Assembly (NCBI RefSeq): GCF_009903625.1
Contig: NZ_CP047569.1
Span: 578,001 to 642,000 of the forward strand
Reading direction: 5' to 3'
DNA from: Microbulbifer sp. ALW1
Lineage (GTDB): Bacteria; Pseudomonadota; Gammaproteobacteria; Pseudomonadales; Cellvibrionaceae
Length of the DNA stretch: 64,000 nt
Below, piece after piece: positions 17,522 through 25,276 of the stretch (position 1 is its first letter; every line of letters begins with the position of its first letter). Below the pieces are notes generated by a model. That model was not told where the DNA came from, did no database searches, and was given only the letters and a program-made list of their open reading frames with translations. Both the position numbers and the translations under genes were made by a program.

Positions 17522-18949
17522 TTACTCCGCGGGCACACCCAGTTGCGCAGATTTGATTTCGGTAAATTCTTCCACCCCGTGGTGGGAAAACTCGCGGCCA
17601 TTGCCGCTCTGCTTGTAACCACCAAACGGCGCCTGGTAATTGAATTCACCGCCGTTGACGAAACACAGGCCGGCGCGAATGCGCCGTGTGATGGCCAGCG
17701 CGTCCTTGTGATCCTTAGCGTAAACACCGGACGACAGACCGTAAGGAGTATCGTTGGCGATGGTCACCGCCTGCTCCAGATCGTCGTAGGCGATCACACA
17801 GAGTACCGGGCCGAAAATTTCCTCGCGGGCGATGCGCATGTCGTTTTTCACATGGGCAAAAACCGTGGGCCGCGCATAGAAGCCTTTCTCCAGCCCTTCC
17901 GGTTTGCCGGCGCCGCCACACAGCAGGGTTGCCCCCTCTTCGAGACCGATCTGGATATAGTCCTGCACCTGCTGCCACTGGCGCAGGGACGACAGCGGTC
18001 CCATAAATGCATTTTCGTCCATGCCCACTTCGATCTCCGCCACGCGCGCACGGATGATTTCCAGCGCTTCGTCGTAGCGGCTCTGGGGTACCAGCATGCG
18101 CGTGAGCGCGGTGCAGGTCTGGCCGCTGTTGATCATCACGTCGTCCACGCCGTAGCGCACCGCCGTGGTGAAGTCGCTGTCGGCGGTGATGATGTAGGGG
18201 GACTTGCCACCCAGCTCCTGGGTCACGCGTTTTACGGTGGGCGCACAAGCCTTTGCAATTTCGATACCGGCGCGGGTCGAGCCGGTGAACGACAGCATGT
18301 CCACCAGTGGGTGTTCACACAGCGCCTGGCCAACAACCGGACCGCGACCGGGCACCAGGTTGAACACGCCCGCAGGCAGGCCCGCCTCGTGGAATACCTC
18401 CGCCATCAGGTAATCCTGCAACGGCGTCTGCTCGGACGGTTTGACCACCATCGTGCAGCCCGCCGCCAGCGCGGCGCCGACCTTGCCCACGAACTGGTGC
18501 AGGGGGTAATTCCAGGGATTGATAAACCCGCACACACCGGCGGCTTCGCGCCATACCAGGGAGTGGCCGTGTTCGGCGGTCTCTTCGGTGATCCCGGTGT
18601 GCTCGGCGAACAGGCGCATGGCCTCGATGGGGCCCTCTACATGCAGCCACCCGGTGATATGGCGGGGACAGCCCAGGCTGTCGGATACCGCTGCCACCAA
18701 TTCATCCTGGCGGGCTTCCATCAGGTCGGCGGCGCGCAACAGCAGCGCGCGGCGCTCGCTGGCGGGGGTATTGGCCCAGGCGTCGAAGGCGCGGGCCGCG
18801 GCTTGCACGGCGCGATCCACATCGGACACGCTGCCCGCAGGCACTCGGGTAATCGGGGATTCAGTTGCAGGATTGATGGCTTCCAGCCAGTCGCCGGAGG
18901 TGGACTCGATCCACTGGCCATCGATATAGATCTTGTTATGGTTTTCCAT
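17522..18949 (-). CDS. NAD(P)+-dependent aldehyde dehydrogenase
   Basis: Oxidises an aldehyde to the acid; 475 aa from the ATG at 18947-18949 (MENHNKIYIDGQWIES). Catalytic features are Asn147 in NPWNYPL, Lys170 in VVKPSEQTP, Glu245 in QELGGKSP and the nucleophile Cys279 in NSGQTCTA. The frame opens upstream to 19006, but those 19 residues lack family similarity. It is the first gene of the minus-strand set ALDH-permease-TonB receptor-FAD oxidase. It is likely to process the aldehyde made by the FAD oxidase, for example an aminobutanal-like compound (inference). A perfect palindrome, a possible operator, lies at 19115-19132 upstream. Confidence 0.92.
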   Translation of the reverse strand: MENHNKIYIDGQWIESTSGDWLEAINPATESPITRVPAGSVSDVDRAVQAAARAFDAWANTPASERRALLLRAADLMEARQDELVAAVSDSLGCPRHITGWLHVEGPIEAMRLFAEHTGITEETAEHGHSLVWREAAGVCGFINPWNYPLHQFVGKVGAALAAGCTMVVKPSEQTPLQDYLMAEVFHEAGLPAGVFNLVPGRGPVVGQALCEHPLVDMLSFTGSTRAGIEIAKACAPTVKRVTQELGGKSPYIITADSDFTTAVRYGVDDVMINSGQTCTALTRMLVPQSRYDEALEIIRARVAEIEVGMDENAFMGPLSSLRQWQQVQDYIQIGLEEGATLLCGGAGKPEGLEKGFYARPTVFAHVKNDMRIAREEIFGPVLCVIAYDDLEQAVTIANDTPYGLSSGVYAKDHKDALAITRRIRAGLCFVNGGEFNYQAPFGGYKQSGNGREFSHHGVEEFTEIKSAQLGVPAE

Positions 18950-19109
18950 CTTGCTCGACTTGTTTGCTGCAGTTTTGCCGCGCGACCTGACGCTCACTGG
19001 CGCCAAATCCTACGGGCGACCCGGAGACGCATCGTCTACCAAACGGACAATCTGCGCAATAGTTAGACTTTTTCGAATGATTATTCAGTATGCGGGAAGG
19101 TCAAGCGCT

Positions 19110-19142
19110 GCCCAATCACCTGAACAGGTGATATGGCTGGGC
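19110..19142. promoter_or_regulatory. Extended palindrome, candidate operator before the aldehyde dehydrogenase
   Basis: A perfect 18-bp palindrome, ATCACCTGAACAGGTGAT (19115-19132), is flanked by GCCCA and TGGGC (19110-19114, 19138-19142). It lies between the LysR stop and the aldehyde dehydrogenase start, about 160-190 nt before that start. There is no T tract, so an operator is more likely than a terminator, though the hairpin could also protect the LysR mRNA end. Confidence 0.5.
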
Positions 19143-19174
19143 AACGATCCTTTGAGATGCCGTGGAGCGGAGTA

Positions 19175-20152
19175 TTACGGCTGCTGCGGTGCGGCGCCGG
19201 CGGCCACCGTGAGTTCTTGCTGCAGGGTTTTGGCTTCCGGCGCCAGCGACGCCCCGCGGCTCTCCAGCCAGCGAAACACCCGCTCCAGCACCAGCCGGGT
19301 GCGCTGGTTGATGGCACCGCTGTGATCATTCACCAGATACAGGGACTGGCCGATGGTGTAGGAGCGCTCGATTACCGTGGCCAGGCGCCCGCTCTTAAGG
19401 TCTTCACTCACCTCCAGCCGATCCGCCAGCGCCACGCCCATCCCCAGGCGCGCAGCCTCGATGGCCTGATAGGCGTAGTCCACGGATACGCCATTCACCG
19501 ACGGCGCATACTCCACCCCCTGGGCGGTAAACCAGCCGCGCCACTGCTGCTGGCGATCGTGCAGCAGCGGCAGTGCCAGCAGGTCCAGCGGCCGCAGCGA
19601 CCGGCTTAGATCTTCCCGCGCGCGCAGCAGTTGCGGGCTCGCCACCGGCAGGTAGTGTTCCTGGTACAGCGGCGTCACCTGCCGCGCCGGCGCCTCCGGC
19701 TCACCCAGGCAGATGGCGATATCCGCTTCGTCGCCCAGGTGCCGCGCGCGCGGCTCGATGGTGGTCACTCGCAGGCGGATCTCGGGGTAGCGCTGTTGTA
19801 CCTCCGCCAGAATTCGCAGCAGCCAACGGCTGGCAATGGTGGCGGTGGTGGCGATCACCACCTCGCCGGACAGATTGCCCGGGTCCAGGGTCAGCAACCC
19901 CTGTTCCAGCCGCCCGAACGCGTCGGACACCGCCCGGTGCAGGCGCTTGCCCGCCGCGGTCAGCGACAGGCGATTGCCGGTGCGCAGAAACAGCGGCGTA
20001 CCCAACCGCTCCTCCAGCTCACGGATCTGGCGGCTGAGCGCCGGGTGCGACACATGCAGCTCCTCTGCCGCCCGCCGCAGATGGCAATGACGCCCCACCG
20101 CATAAAAGCTGCGCAGGGAAGTCAGGGACAGGTTTCGGAGCTCGGCGGCCAT
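19175..20152 (-). CDS. LysR-type transcriptional regulator
   Basis: 325 aa from the ATG at 20150-20152. The N-terminal winged helix-turn-helix shows the classic pattern SLRSFYAVGRHCHLRRAAEE, then HVSHPALSRQIRELEERLG. A periplasmic-binding-like effector domain follows (residues ~90-300). A TTG 12 codons upstream is in frame, but it falls in a stem-loop and adds no family sequence. It is divergent from the N-carbamoyl amidohydrolase gene with 125 nt between them, the usual layout for a LysR regulator and its target. The palindrome at 20194-20210 is a likely binding site. It probably controls the amidohydrolase and perhaps the flanking catabolic genes (inference). Confidence 0.93.
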   Translation of the reverse strand: MAAELRNLSLTSLRSFYAVGRHCHLRRAAEELHVSHPALSRQIRELEERLGTPLFLRTGNRLSLTAAGKRLHRAVSDAFGRLEQGLLTLDPGNLSGEVVIATTATIASRWLLRILAEVQQRYPEIRLRVTTIEPRARHLGDEADIAICLGEPEAPARQVTPLYQEHYLPVASPQLLRAREDLSRSLRPLDLLALPLLHDRQQQWRGWFTAQGVEYAPSVNGVSVDYAYQAIEAARLGMGVALADRLEVSEDLKSGRLATVIERSYTIGQSLYLVNDHSGAINQRTRLVLERVFRWLESRGASLAPEAKTLQQELTVAAGAAPQQP

Positions 20153-20193
20153 GGCTTGAATCTCTTTGCGGTGCCTTTTTGGCACCAATACGG

Positions 20194-20210
20194 CAATTAA
20201 TAGTTAATTG
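20194..20210. promoter_or_regulatory. Candidate LysR operator
   Basis: Perfect inverted repeat CAATTAA-TAG-TTAATTG in the intergenic region between the divergent LysR and amidohydrolase genes. A second hairpin, GGTGCC-TTTTT-GGCACC (20170-20186), lies in the LysR leader. Placement and AT-rich symmetry fit a LysR-type site; binding is inferred. Confidence 0.55.
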
Positions 20211-20277
20211 TGTTCGCAAAATCAAACCATAGACTTGTGCTAAACCCTATACATCCATTCACACAATAAAACTCCGG

Positions 20278-21549
20278 ATGCATTCCATGACCGATACCCG
20301 CCAAGCCCGCGCCCCTCAAGTGCGCATCAATGGCCAGCGCCTGTGGGACTCCCTGATGGAGATGGCCGCCATCGGCGCCACCGACAAGGGCGGCTGCAAC
20401 CGCCAGGCCCTCACCGACCTCGACAAACAGGGCCGTGACCTCTTCGTAAAATGGTGCCAGGAAGCCGGTTGCAGCGTCACTTTCGATGAAGTGGGGAATA
20501 TCTTCGCCCAACGCCCCGGTAAAAACCCGGATCTGCCACCGGTGCTCACCGGCTCGCACCTCGACACCCAGCCCACCGGCGGCAAGTTTGACGGTGTTTA
20601 CGGCGTGCTCGCCGGGCTCGAAGTGGTTCGTAGCCTGAACGACGCCGGCATCGAAACCGAAGCGCCGCTGGAAGTCGCCGTGTGGACCAACGAGGAAGGC
20701 GCCCGCTTCTCCCCCGCCATGATCGGCTCCGGCGTCTGGGCGGGAGAGTTCGATCTCGACTACGCCTACGCCCGTGAGGACAAAGAGGGTAAAACCTTCG
20801 GCGAAGAACTCGCGCGCATCGGCTACAAGGGCGACACCCCCGCCAAGCCGCGCCCGCTCGCCGCAGCCTTCGAGGTACACATCGAACAGGGCCCCATTCT
20901 GGAAGCCGAAGAAAAAACCATCGGCGTATTGAGCGGCGTGCAGGGCATGTACTGGTACGACCTCACCCTCATCGGCCAGCCCTGCCACGCCGGCCCCAGC
21001 CCCATGGAAACCCGTCGCGACCCGTTTATGGGCCTGCACCGCATCCTCGACGAACTCTACAAACTCGCCGCGAAACACGGCCCCTGGGCCCGCGCCACCT
21101 TCGGTGACATCCGCGTCGAACCCGGCAGCCGCAACACCGTGCCCGAGAAACTCGTTCTCGCCGTCGACCTGCGCCACCCGGACCAGAAAATCCTCGACAC
21201 CATGGACCAGCGCTTCCGCGAAATCGCCACCCGCGTCGCCGGAGACATCGGCCTAGAACACCAAATCCGCGACGAATGGCGCTCCCCCGCCGTCGCCTTT
21301 GATCAGCAATGCGTCGAAGCCGTGCGCAGCTCTGTGGCGGAACTCGGCTACAGCAACAAGGAAATGGTCTCCGGCGCCGGCCACGACTCCGTGTACATCT
21401 CCCGCGTAGCGCCCACCAGCATGATCTTCGTGCCCTGCGAAAAAGGCCTGAGTCACAACGAAGCAGAGAACGCGGAACCAGAAGATCTGGAAGCCGGTGC
21501 AAACGTGCTGCTGCACGCAATGCTGAAGATGGCAAATAAAGCCGGCTGA
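20278..21549 (+). CDS. M20-type N-carbamoyl amidohydrolase (hydantoinase/carbamoylase family)
   Basis: Zinc/manganese amidohydrolase, 423 aa, of the family holding N-carbamoyl-L-amino acid hydrolases, beta-ureidopropionases and allantoate amidohydrolases. It cleaves a ureido (carbamoyl) group to amine, CO2 and ammonia. Metal ligands are visible: His94 in TGSHLDTQPTGG, Asp105 in GKFDGVYG, Glu139-Glu140 in WTNEEGARF, the His of FEVHIEQGP, and a C-terminal His in LSHNEAE. An ATG at 20287 (three codons in) is an alternative start. It is divergent from LysR and followed, after hairpin element B, by the deiminase-like gene that could supply its substrate. Confidence 0.88.
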   Translation: MHSMTDTRQARAPQVRINGQRLWDSLMEMAAIGATDKGGCNRQALTDLDKQGRDLFVKWCQEAGCSVTFDEVGNIFAQRPGKNPDLPPVLTGSHLDTQPTGGKFDGVYGVLAGLEVVRSLNDAGIETEAPLEVAVWTNEEGARFSPAMIGSGVWAGEFDLDYAYAREDKEGKTFGEELARIGYKGDTPAKPRPLAAAFEVHIEQGPILEAEEKTIGVLSGVQGMYWYDLTLIGQPCHAGPSPMETRRDPFMGLHRILDELYKLAAKHGPWARATFGDIRVEPGSRNTVPEKLVLAVDLRHPDQKILDTMDQRFREIATRVAGDIGLEHQIRDEWRSPAVAFDQQCVEAVRSSVAELGYSNKEMVSGAGHDSVYISRVAPTSMIFVPCEKGLSHNEAENAEPEDLEAGANVLLHAMLKMANKAG

Positions 21550-21577
21550 CGAAGCCACCAACTCAAATGCTAAGCGG

Positions 21578-21681
21578 CTGATGCCGGTAACCCTTCACGA
21601 GACCTTCCGCGAGAGGGACCTCGCGGAAGAGCCCCCATGGATGGGTTCACGGCGTGTCTCGTGAAGGGTTACCGGCAGCAG
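21578..21681 (+). repeat. Covarying-stem hairpin element, copy B
   Basis: Outer arms 21578-21603 and 21656-21681 pair over 26 bp with a single mismatch. The inner hairpin CTTCCGCGAG/CTCGCGGAAG is at 21604-21629. The conserved core CCATGGATGGGTTCACGGCG follows on the plus strand at about 21634-21653. The 3' flank contains CGCCACCG at 21686-21693, shared with other copies. It lies between the amidohydrolase and the deiminase-like gene, both plus-strand. Confidence 0.9.
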
Positions 21682-21734
21682 TTGCGCCACCGGACCTTAA
21701 ACAGGGTCCTACAGAAAAAGTTTCGAGAAAGAAG

Positions 21735-22646
21735 ATGACCGAATTTACCTACAAACACCGCAACGACAACGGTAACACCGCGCCGCTGAAAAACTGGGGC
21801 ATCGACTCCGAATACGGCGTCCTCACCGACCTGCTCGTCGGTCCCATCGACAACTACACCTGGCAGATGGGCAACGCCGCCTCCCGCCGCTCCGTGCGCC
21901 TCGGCCGCCAGTTCGACGCCGCCGTCGCCAAACGCCAGCACCAGGAAATGCTCGACGCCTACAAACACGCCGGCGTCACCACCCACCTGCTGCCCGCCGA
22001 CGCCAACCTCCCCTACCAGCTCTACGCCCGCGACAGCAGCGTCATGACCCCCTGGGGACCCATCGTCACCCAGATGTACTCACCCTGGCGCCGCGGCGAA
22101 TGGGTCGATGTAGTAAAGACCTACCAGCAACTCGACATCCCGATTTACGACATCATCACCGCCGGCAGTTTAGAGGGCGGCGACTTCATGGTGCTGGAAC
22201 CCGGTGTCATCCTGTGCGGCTACAGCGGCGAGCGCACCTCACCCCAGGGCTTCAAGCAGATGAAAAGCTGGATCGAAAAGGAAGGCTGGGAAGTGAAGGG
22301 TTACGAGTTTGACCCCTACTTCCTGCACATCGACGTACTGGTAGCCGCGCTCGCAGAAAAGCTCGTCGCCGTATGTGTGGATGCCGTAGAACCGGAACTG
22401 GTGCAGTGGTTCAAATCCCGCAACTTCGAAATCATCGACATCTCCTACCCGCAGGTGATGGAGCTCGGCGTAAACGTGGTGGCGCTCGGCAACGACCGCG
22501 TCATGCTGCCGTCCGACAACACCGAATTGAAAGAAAAATGCCGCGCCCACGGCCTGGAAGTGATCGACCCGGATATCTCCATGATCACCGCCGGCGGTGG
22601 CGGCGTGCACTGCATGTGCCAGCCGCTTGCGCGCAAGCCCGCCTGA
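21735..22646 (+). CDS. Arginine deiminase / dimethylargininase-fold amidinohydrolase
   Basis: 303 aa of the guanidino-group-modifying (pentein) superfamily. All expected catalytic elements are visible: YARDSS (Arg99-Asp100), LEGGDF (Glu147, Asp150), a histidine in FLHIDV (His198, Asp200) and the nucleophile Cys293 in AGGGGVHCMCQP. Such enzymes hydrolyse a guanidino compound to its ureido form, releasing ammonia or an alkylamine. I chose the ATG at 21735, preceded by GAGAAAGAAG; an upstream in-frame start at 21654 would lie inside hairpin element B. It is smaller than classical ArcA (~410 aa) and closer to the dimethylargininase size. Its neighbour can hydrolyse ureido products, so the two probably act in sequence (inference). 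Confidence 0.85.
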   Translation: MTEFTYKHRNDNGNTAPLKNWGIDSEYGVLTDLLVGPIDNYTWQMGNAASRRSVRLGRQFDAAVAKRQHQEMLDAYKHAGVTTHLLPADANLPYQLYARDSSVMTPWGPIVTQMYSPWRRGEWVDVVKTYQQLDIPIYDIITAGSLEGGDFMVLEPGVILCGYSGERTSPQGFKQMKSWIEKEGWEVKGYEFDPYFLHIDVLVAALAEKLVAVCVDAVEPELVQWFKSRNFEIIDISYPQVMELGVNVVALGNDRVMLPSDNTELKEKCRAHGLEVIDPDISMITAGGGGVHCMCQPLARKPA

Positions 22647-22669
22647 AGCGGGCTCTGATCAGATGCCGG

Positions 22670-23188
22670 TCAGGCCGCAAACTCGATTTCCATCAGGCTA
22701 CAGCGCTGGGCAATACCCAGCGCGCGCTTGATGGTCGGGTACACCGACGCGGTCGCCACACAAATGCCCAGCTCGATACGCTGGGCCTTGTCCAGCTGCT
22801 GATCGATGTGCGCATCCAGCTGCGGGTCAATCACGCGATAGCTCGCCACCGCCGTGGCAAAATCGAAAATGTCTTTCAGGTCCTCCGGCAGTCGGCTGCC
22901 ACCCTCGATACACGACTTCACCAGCGCCTTATCCACGCTGGCCTCCAGCGCCATGCGCACCGATAGCTGCAGGCATTCCCCGCAGTCCGCTACCTGCATC
23001 GCCGCCAGGCGACTGACCCAGTAAATATCCAGCGGCAGCTTCGCCCGGTAGGTGGAAAGGGGTTGGAAGCCCTGGAAAATTTCAAACCCCTCCGGTGCCA
23101 CCTGCAAAAATTCCTGCAGGTAACCCACGTCGTAGCGGTAGTGTTCGCCAAATGCGGTGAGTTGTTGCTGTGCGAATTTGCTATCCAT
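22670..23188 (-). CDS. Carboxymuconolactone decarboxylase / AhpD-like protein
   Basis: All-helical 172-aa protein. The segment QVADCGECLQLSVRMALEAS resembles the AhpD/CMD active-site helix, with a CxxC-like DCGEC and a following LPEDLKDIFDFATAV. This family includes peroxidase-linked and decarboxylase members; the residues here fit the general fold but do not fix an activity. It converges on the deiminase gene (23-nt gap) and is followed on the minus strand side by the DUF2938 gene upstream. It might protect against peroxide from the amine oxidase, but that is only a suggestion. Confidence 0.65.
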   Translation of the reverse strand: MDSKFAQQQLTAFGEHYRYDVGYLQEFLQVAPEGFEIFQGFQPLSTYRAKLPLDIYWVSRLAAMQVADCGECLQLSVRMALEASVDKALVKSCIEGGSRLPEDLKDIFDFATAVASYRVIDPQLDAHIDQQLDKAQRIELGICVATASVYPTIKRALGIAQRCSLMEIEFAA

Positions 23189-23217
23189 GATTCACCTCCG
23201 ATTTTTGACCAAAATTA

Positions 23218-23712
23218 TCAATGCAGCGCATTGAGCAGTATCGCGCTACACCAAAGCCCCACGCCAAAAGCGCCGTGGGTACACAAACTCAACAATCGCG
23301 CGCGCATTGGCTGCGGGGTGCGGCGCGCGGCAATGCCGGCTCCCAGCGCCGGCTGCATGATTAAAAATGGCAACAGCACCGTAGCCAGACCGAATCCGAG
23401 CGCGCTTAGAAAGCGGGGCTCCGCCACCCAGTCGATGCCAAATAGGCCCAGCAGCGCCGCGGCCAGCAGCACCCCGGTGAGGTAGTGGGCGGTCCAGCCG
23501 AGCAGGGCCTCTCCGCGAACCGGCCGCGCCCTGCCAATACCGTCGTGGCGGAACTGGCCGGGCATATGCCCCAGCCAGCGGCCTACAAGACGCCAATCCA
23601 GTGGGGGAATGCCCGTAACCAGGCGCACCAGCTGCCCCCAGAGGTCGCAAACCAAGGTTGCACCGACCCCCAATACAAGGCTGTAGCCGATCCAGGACCA
23701 GAATTCGCTCAT
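23218..23712 (-). CDS. DUF2938 family membrane protein
   Basis: 164 aa with four hydrophobic segments. Family-typical stretches are ATLVCDLWGQLVRLVTGIPP near the N-terminus, WLGHMPGQFRHDGI, and the C-terminal LCTHGAFGVGLWCSAILL. It is probably an inner-membrane protein of unknown function. It lies 29 nt upstream of the AhpD-like gene and downstream of a LysR gene on the same strand. An inverted repeat TTCCA...TGGAA near 23730-23748 lies just before it. Confidence 0.8.
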   Translation of the reverse strand: MSEFWSWIGYSLVLGVGATLVCDLWGQLVRLVTGIPPLDWRLVGRWLGHMPGQFRHDGIGRARPVRGEALLGWTAHYLTGVLLAAALLGLFGIDWVAEPRFLSALGFGLATVLLPFLIMQPALGAGIAARRTPQPMRARLLSLCTHGAFGVGLWCSAILLNALH

Positions 23713-23817
23713 GCGCGTACCTCACCGCTTCCATTCAAAATTGGAACGCAGTTTCTACTGGAAATTACTTTGGGAAAAGTTGGTATCTATCGGATTTATA
23801 GATGGGTAAGCGGCGTT

Positions 23818-24741
23818 CTACTGGGGAGGACTGTAGTAGTTGCCATAAAGGCGGTGCGCCTCGCGCGCGAACCAGCGCCCGGCGATGCCCTGGGGCGTGC
23901 GATTGGACCAGAGCAGATCGACACCGAGACTCCAGGCGGAGAGCGCACTGGTGAGATTCAACTCCACCAGGCGGCCACTTTTCAGAAATGGGCGCGCCAA
24001 CTCGAAGGGCGCATTGATCCAACCGACCCCTTTACTGGCCAGCTCCAGCCCCTGTAGCAGGGAGTCCGTACGCCAGCATTGTGCGGCGACCTGGTTCTGT
24101 GGACGGATATGGCCGCGATCTGCCATAGCGGAGGCACTGCTGCCGGCAATCAGAATCTGCCGGTGGTCAGCGGCCTCGGCCAGACTGGCAGCGGGCATTT
24201 GTGCAAGGGGGTGCTCCGGCGCGGCAAGGGTGAGTATCTGCTGTTGCCCGAGATTGTTGGAGCTCACTTCTCCCGGATAAGTATCGCGGGCGGTTACAAA
24301 CGCAAAGTCCGCCTCGCCCCGGCCTATCTGGCCAACGGCATCGTCGCCACCGACACTGCCGGCATGGATCAACGTGTTGGGAAACTGTTCGGCAAACGCA
24401 GCGAGCATATCGTTGAGCCGATCCGGCATCACCTGCTCTTCAAACAGAATTCGCAGCTTTGACTCTTCGCCCCGTTCATAGGAATCCGCCGCCTGTTGCA
24501 GGCGGCGCAGTTGGCCAATGGCCTGGTGAGCAAGAGGCAGCAATGCCAGTGCAACGCCCGTGGGCTTAGGAAACTTGCCGCTGCGATCAAACAGCTCGAG
24601 ACCGAGATCCAGTTCCAGATTCTGGATTTGCGCACTCACCGCGGACTGCGCGCGACCGACATCACGCGCTACAGCAGAAAAAGAGCCGAGCTCACAGGCA
24701 CGGACAAACAACTGCAGCTGATCGAGACTGAGATTTCGCAA
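23818..24741 (-). CDS. LysR-type transcriptional regulator
   Basis: 307 aa with an N-terminal winged helix-turn-helix (LDQLQLFVRACELGSFSAVA, then VGRAQSAVSAQIQNLELDLG) and an effector-binding domain. It shares direction with the DUF2938 and AhpD-like genes, 105 nt upstream of them, so it may regulate either. The start ATG gives MRNLSLDQLQLF, the normal family N-terminus. Ligand unknown. Confidence 0.92.
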   Translation of the reverse strand: MRNLSLDQLQLFVRACELGSFSAVARDVGRAQSAVSAQIQNLELDLGLELFDRSGKFPKPTGVALALLPLAHQAIGQLRRLQQAADSYERGEESKLRILFEEQVMPDRLNDMLAAFAEQFPNTLIHAGSVGGDDAVGQIGRGEADFAFVTARDTYPGEVSSNNLGQQQILTLAAPEHPLAQMPAASLAEAADHRQILIAGSSASAMADRGHIRPQNQVAAQCWRTDSLLQGLELASKGVGWINAPFELARPFLKSGRLVELNLTSALSAWSLGVDLLWSNRTPQGIAGRWFAREAHRLYGNYYSPPQ

Positions 24742-24770
24742 ACGGCTGGCTCCCTGCCACTTCTACCAAT

Positions 24771-25178
24771 TTATTTTCCCTGTGCTCTGAGCCATGCGGA
24801 CCCGGCAATCCCACCTGCGGCACAGGCCAGAACTATCACCAGCGGCGTCAGGGTTCCGAGCGCCAGCGCGCCGATTCCCAGACCGCGCATGGGCAACAAC
24901 ACCAGCAGCAGAATCCCCGCGGGAATCAGTGACAGCAGAAAACCGCGGGAAACCCAGCTCTTGCGCCACGGCAACAGGAAAATCAGCCCGCAGACACCGC
25001 CCCATACTACGCGCTGGTAGATGTAAGCATTGGAAAGGTAGGGTGCTATATCGACCGATAGCGCGCGCGTAATACCGTAGTGGCCCAGTGCCCACAAACC
25101 GAGTGCATAACCCAGCCCGGCGACAGCGCCGGCGGCAAAACAGATGGAAAGATTTTTTATAAATTCGCGCATATACAT
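24771..25178 (-). CDS. Hypothetical membrane protein, 135 aa
   Basis: Small hydrophobic protein with about four membrane segments and short loops (for example AAGAVAGLGYALGLWALG and AGILLLVLLPMRGLGIGALA). The start is at 25178, or two codons later, after a GGGGG Shine-Dalgarno-like stretch. No family is recognised. It lies 29 nt upstream of the LysR gene on the same strand, so the two may be cotranscribed. A perfect 26-nt palindrome precedes it at 25197. Confidence 0.7.
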   Translation of the reverse strand: MYMREFIKNLSICFAAGAVAGLGYALGLWALGHYGITRALSVDIAPYLSNAYIYQRVVWGGVCGLIFLLPWRKSWVSRGFLLSLIPAGILLLVLLPMRGLGIGALALGTLTPLVIVLACAAGGIAGSAWLRAQGK

Positions 25179-25196
25179 CCCCCGATTTTTTTTGCG

Positions 25197-25222
25197 CCCC
25201 GTCAGGAATTTTCCTGACGGGG
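25197..25222. other. Perfect palindromic stem-loop between purK and a small membrane protein
   Basis: CCCCGTCAGGAA pairs with TTCCTGACGGGG (12 bp, loop TT). On the minus strand it is followed by an A tract rather than a T tract, and on the plus strand by GATTGGG, so it is not a canonical intrinsic terminator in either direction. It could be a processing signal or operator. Confidence 0.6.
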
Positions 25223-25276
25223 GATTGGGAGAAGTATGCCAGAACGAATAGAAAAGACCGCTAACGGGTTTGAATA

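Noticed and set aside
25197..25222. Palindrome after purK as an intrinsic terminator
   Set aside because: The adjacent homopolymer tract is on the wrong side for either transcription direction.
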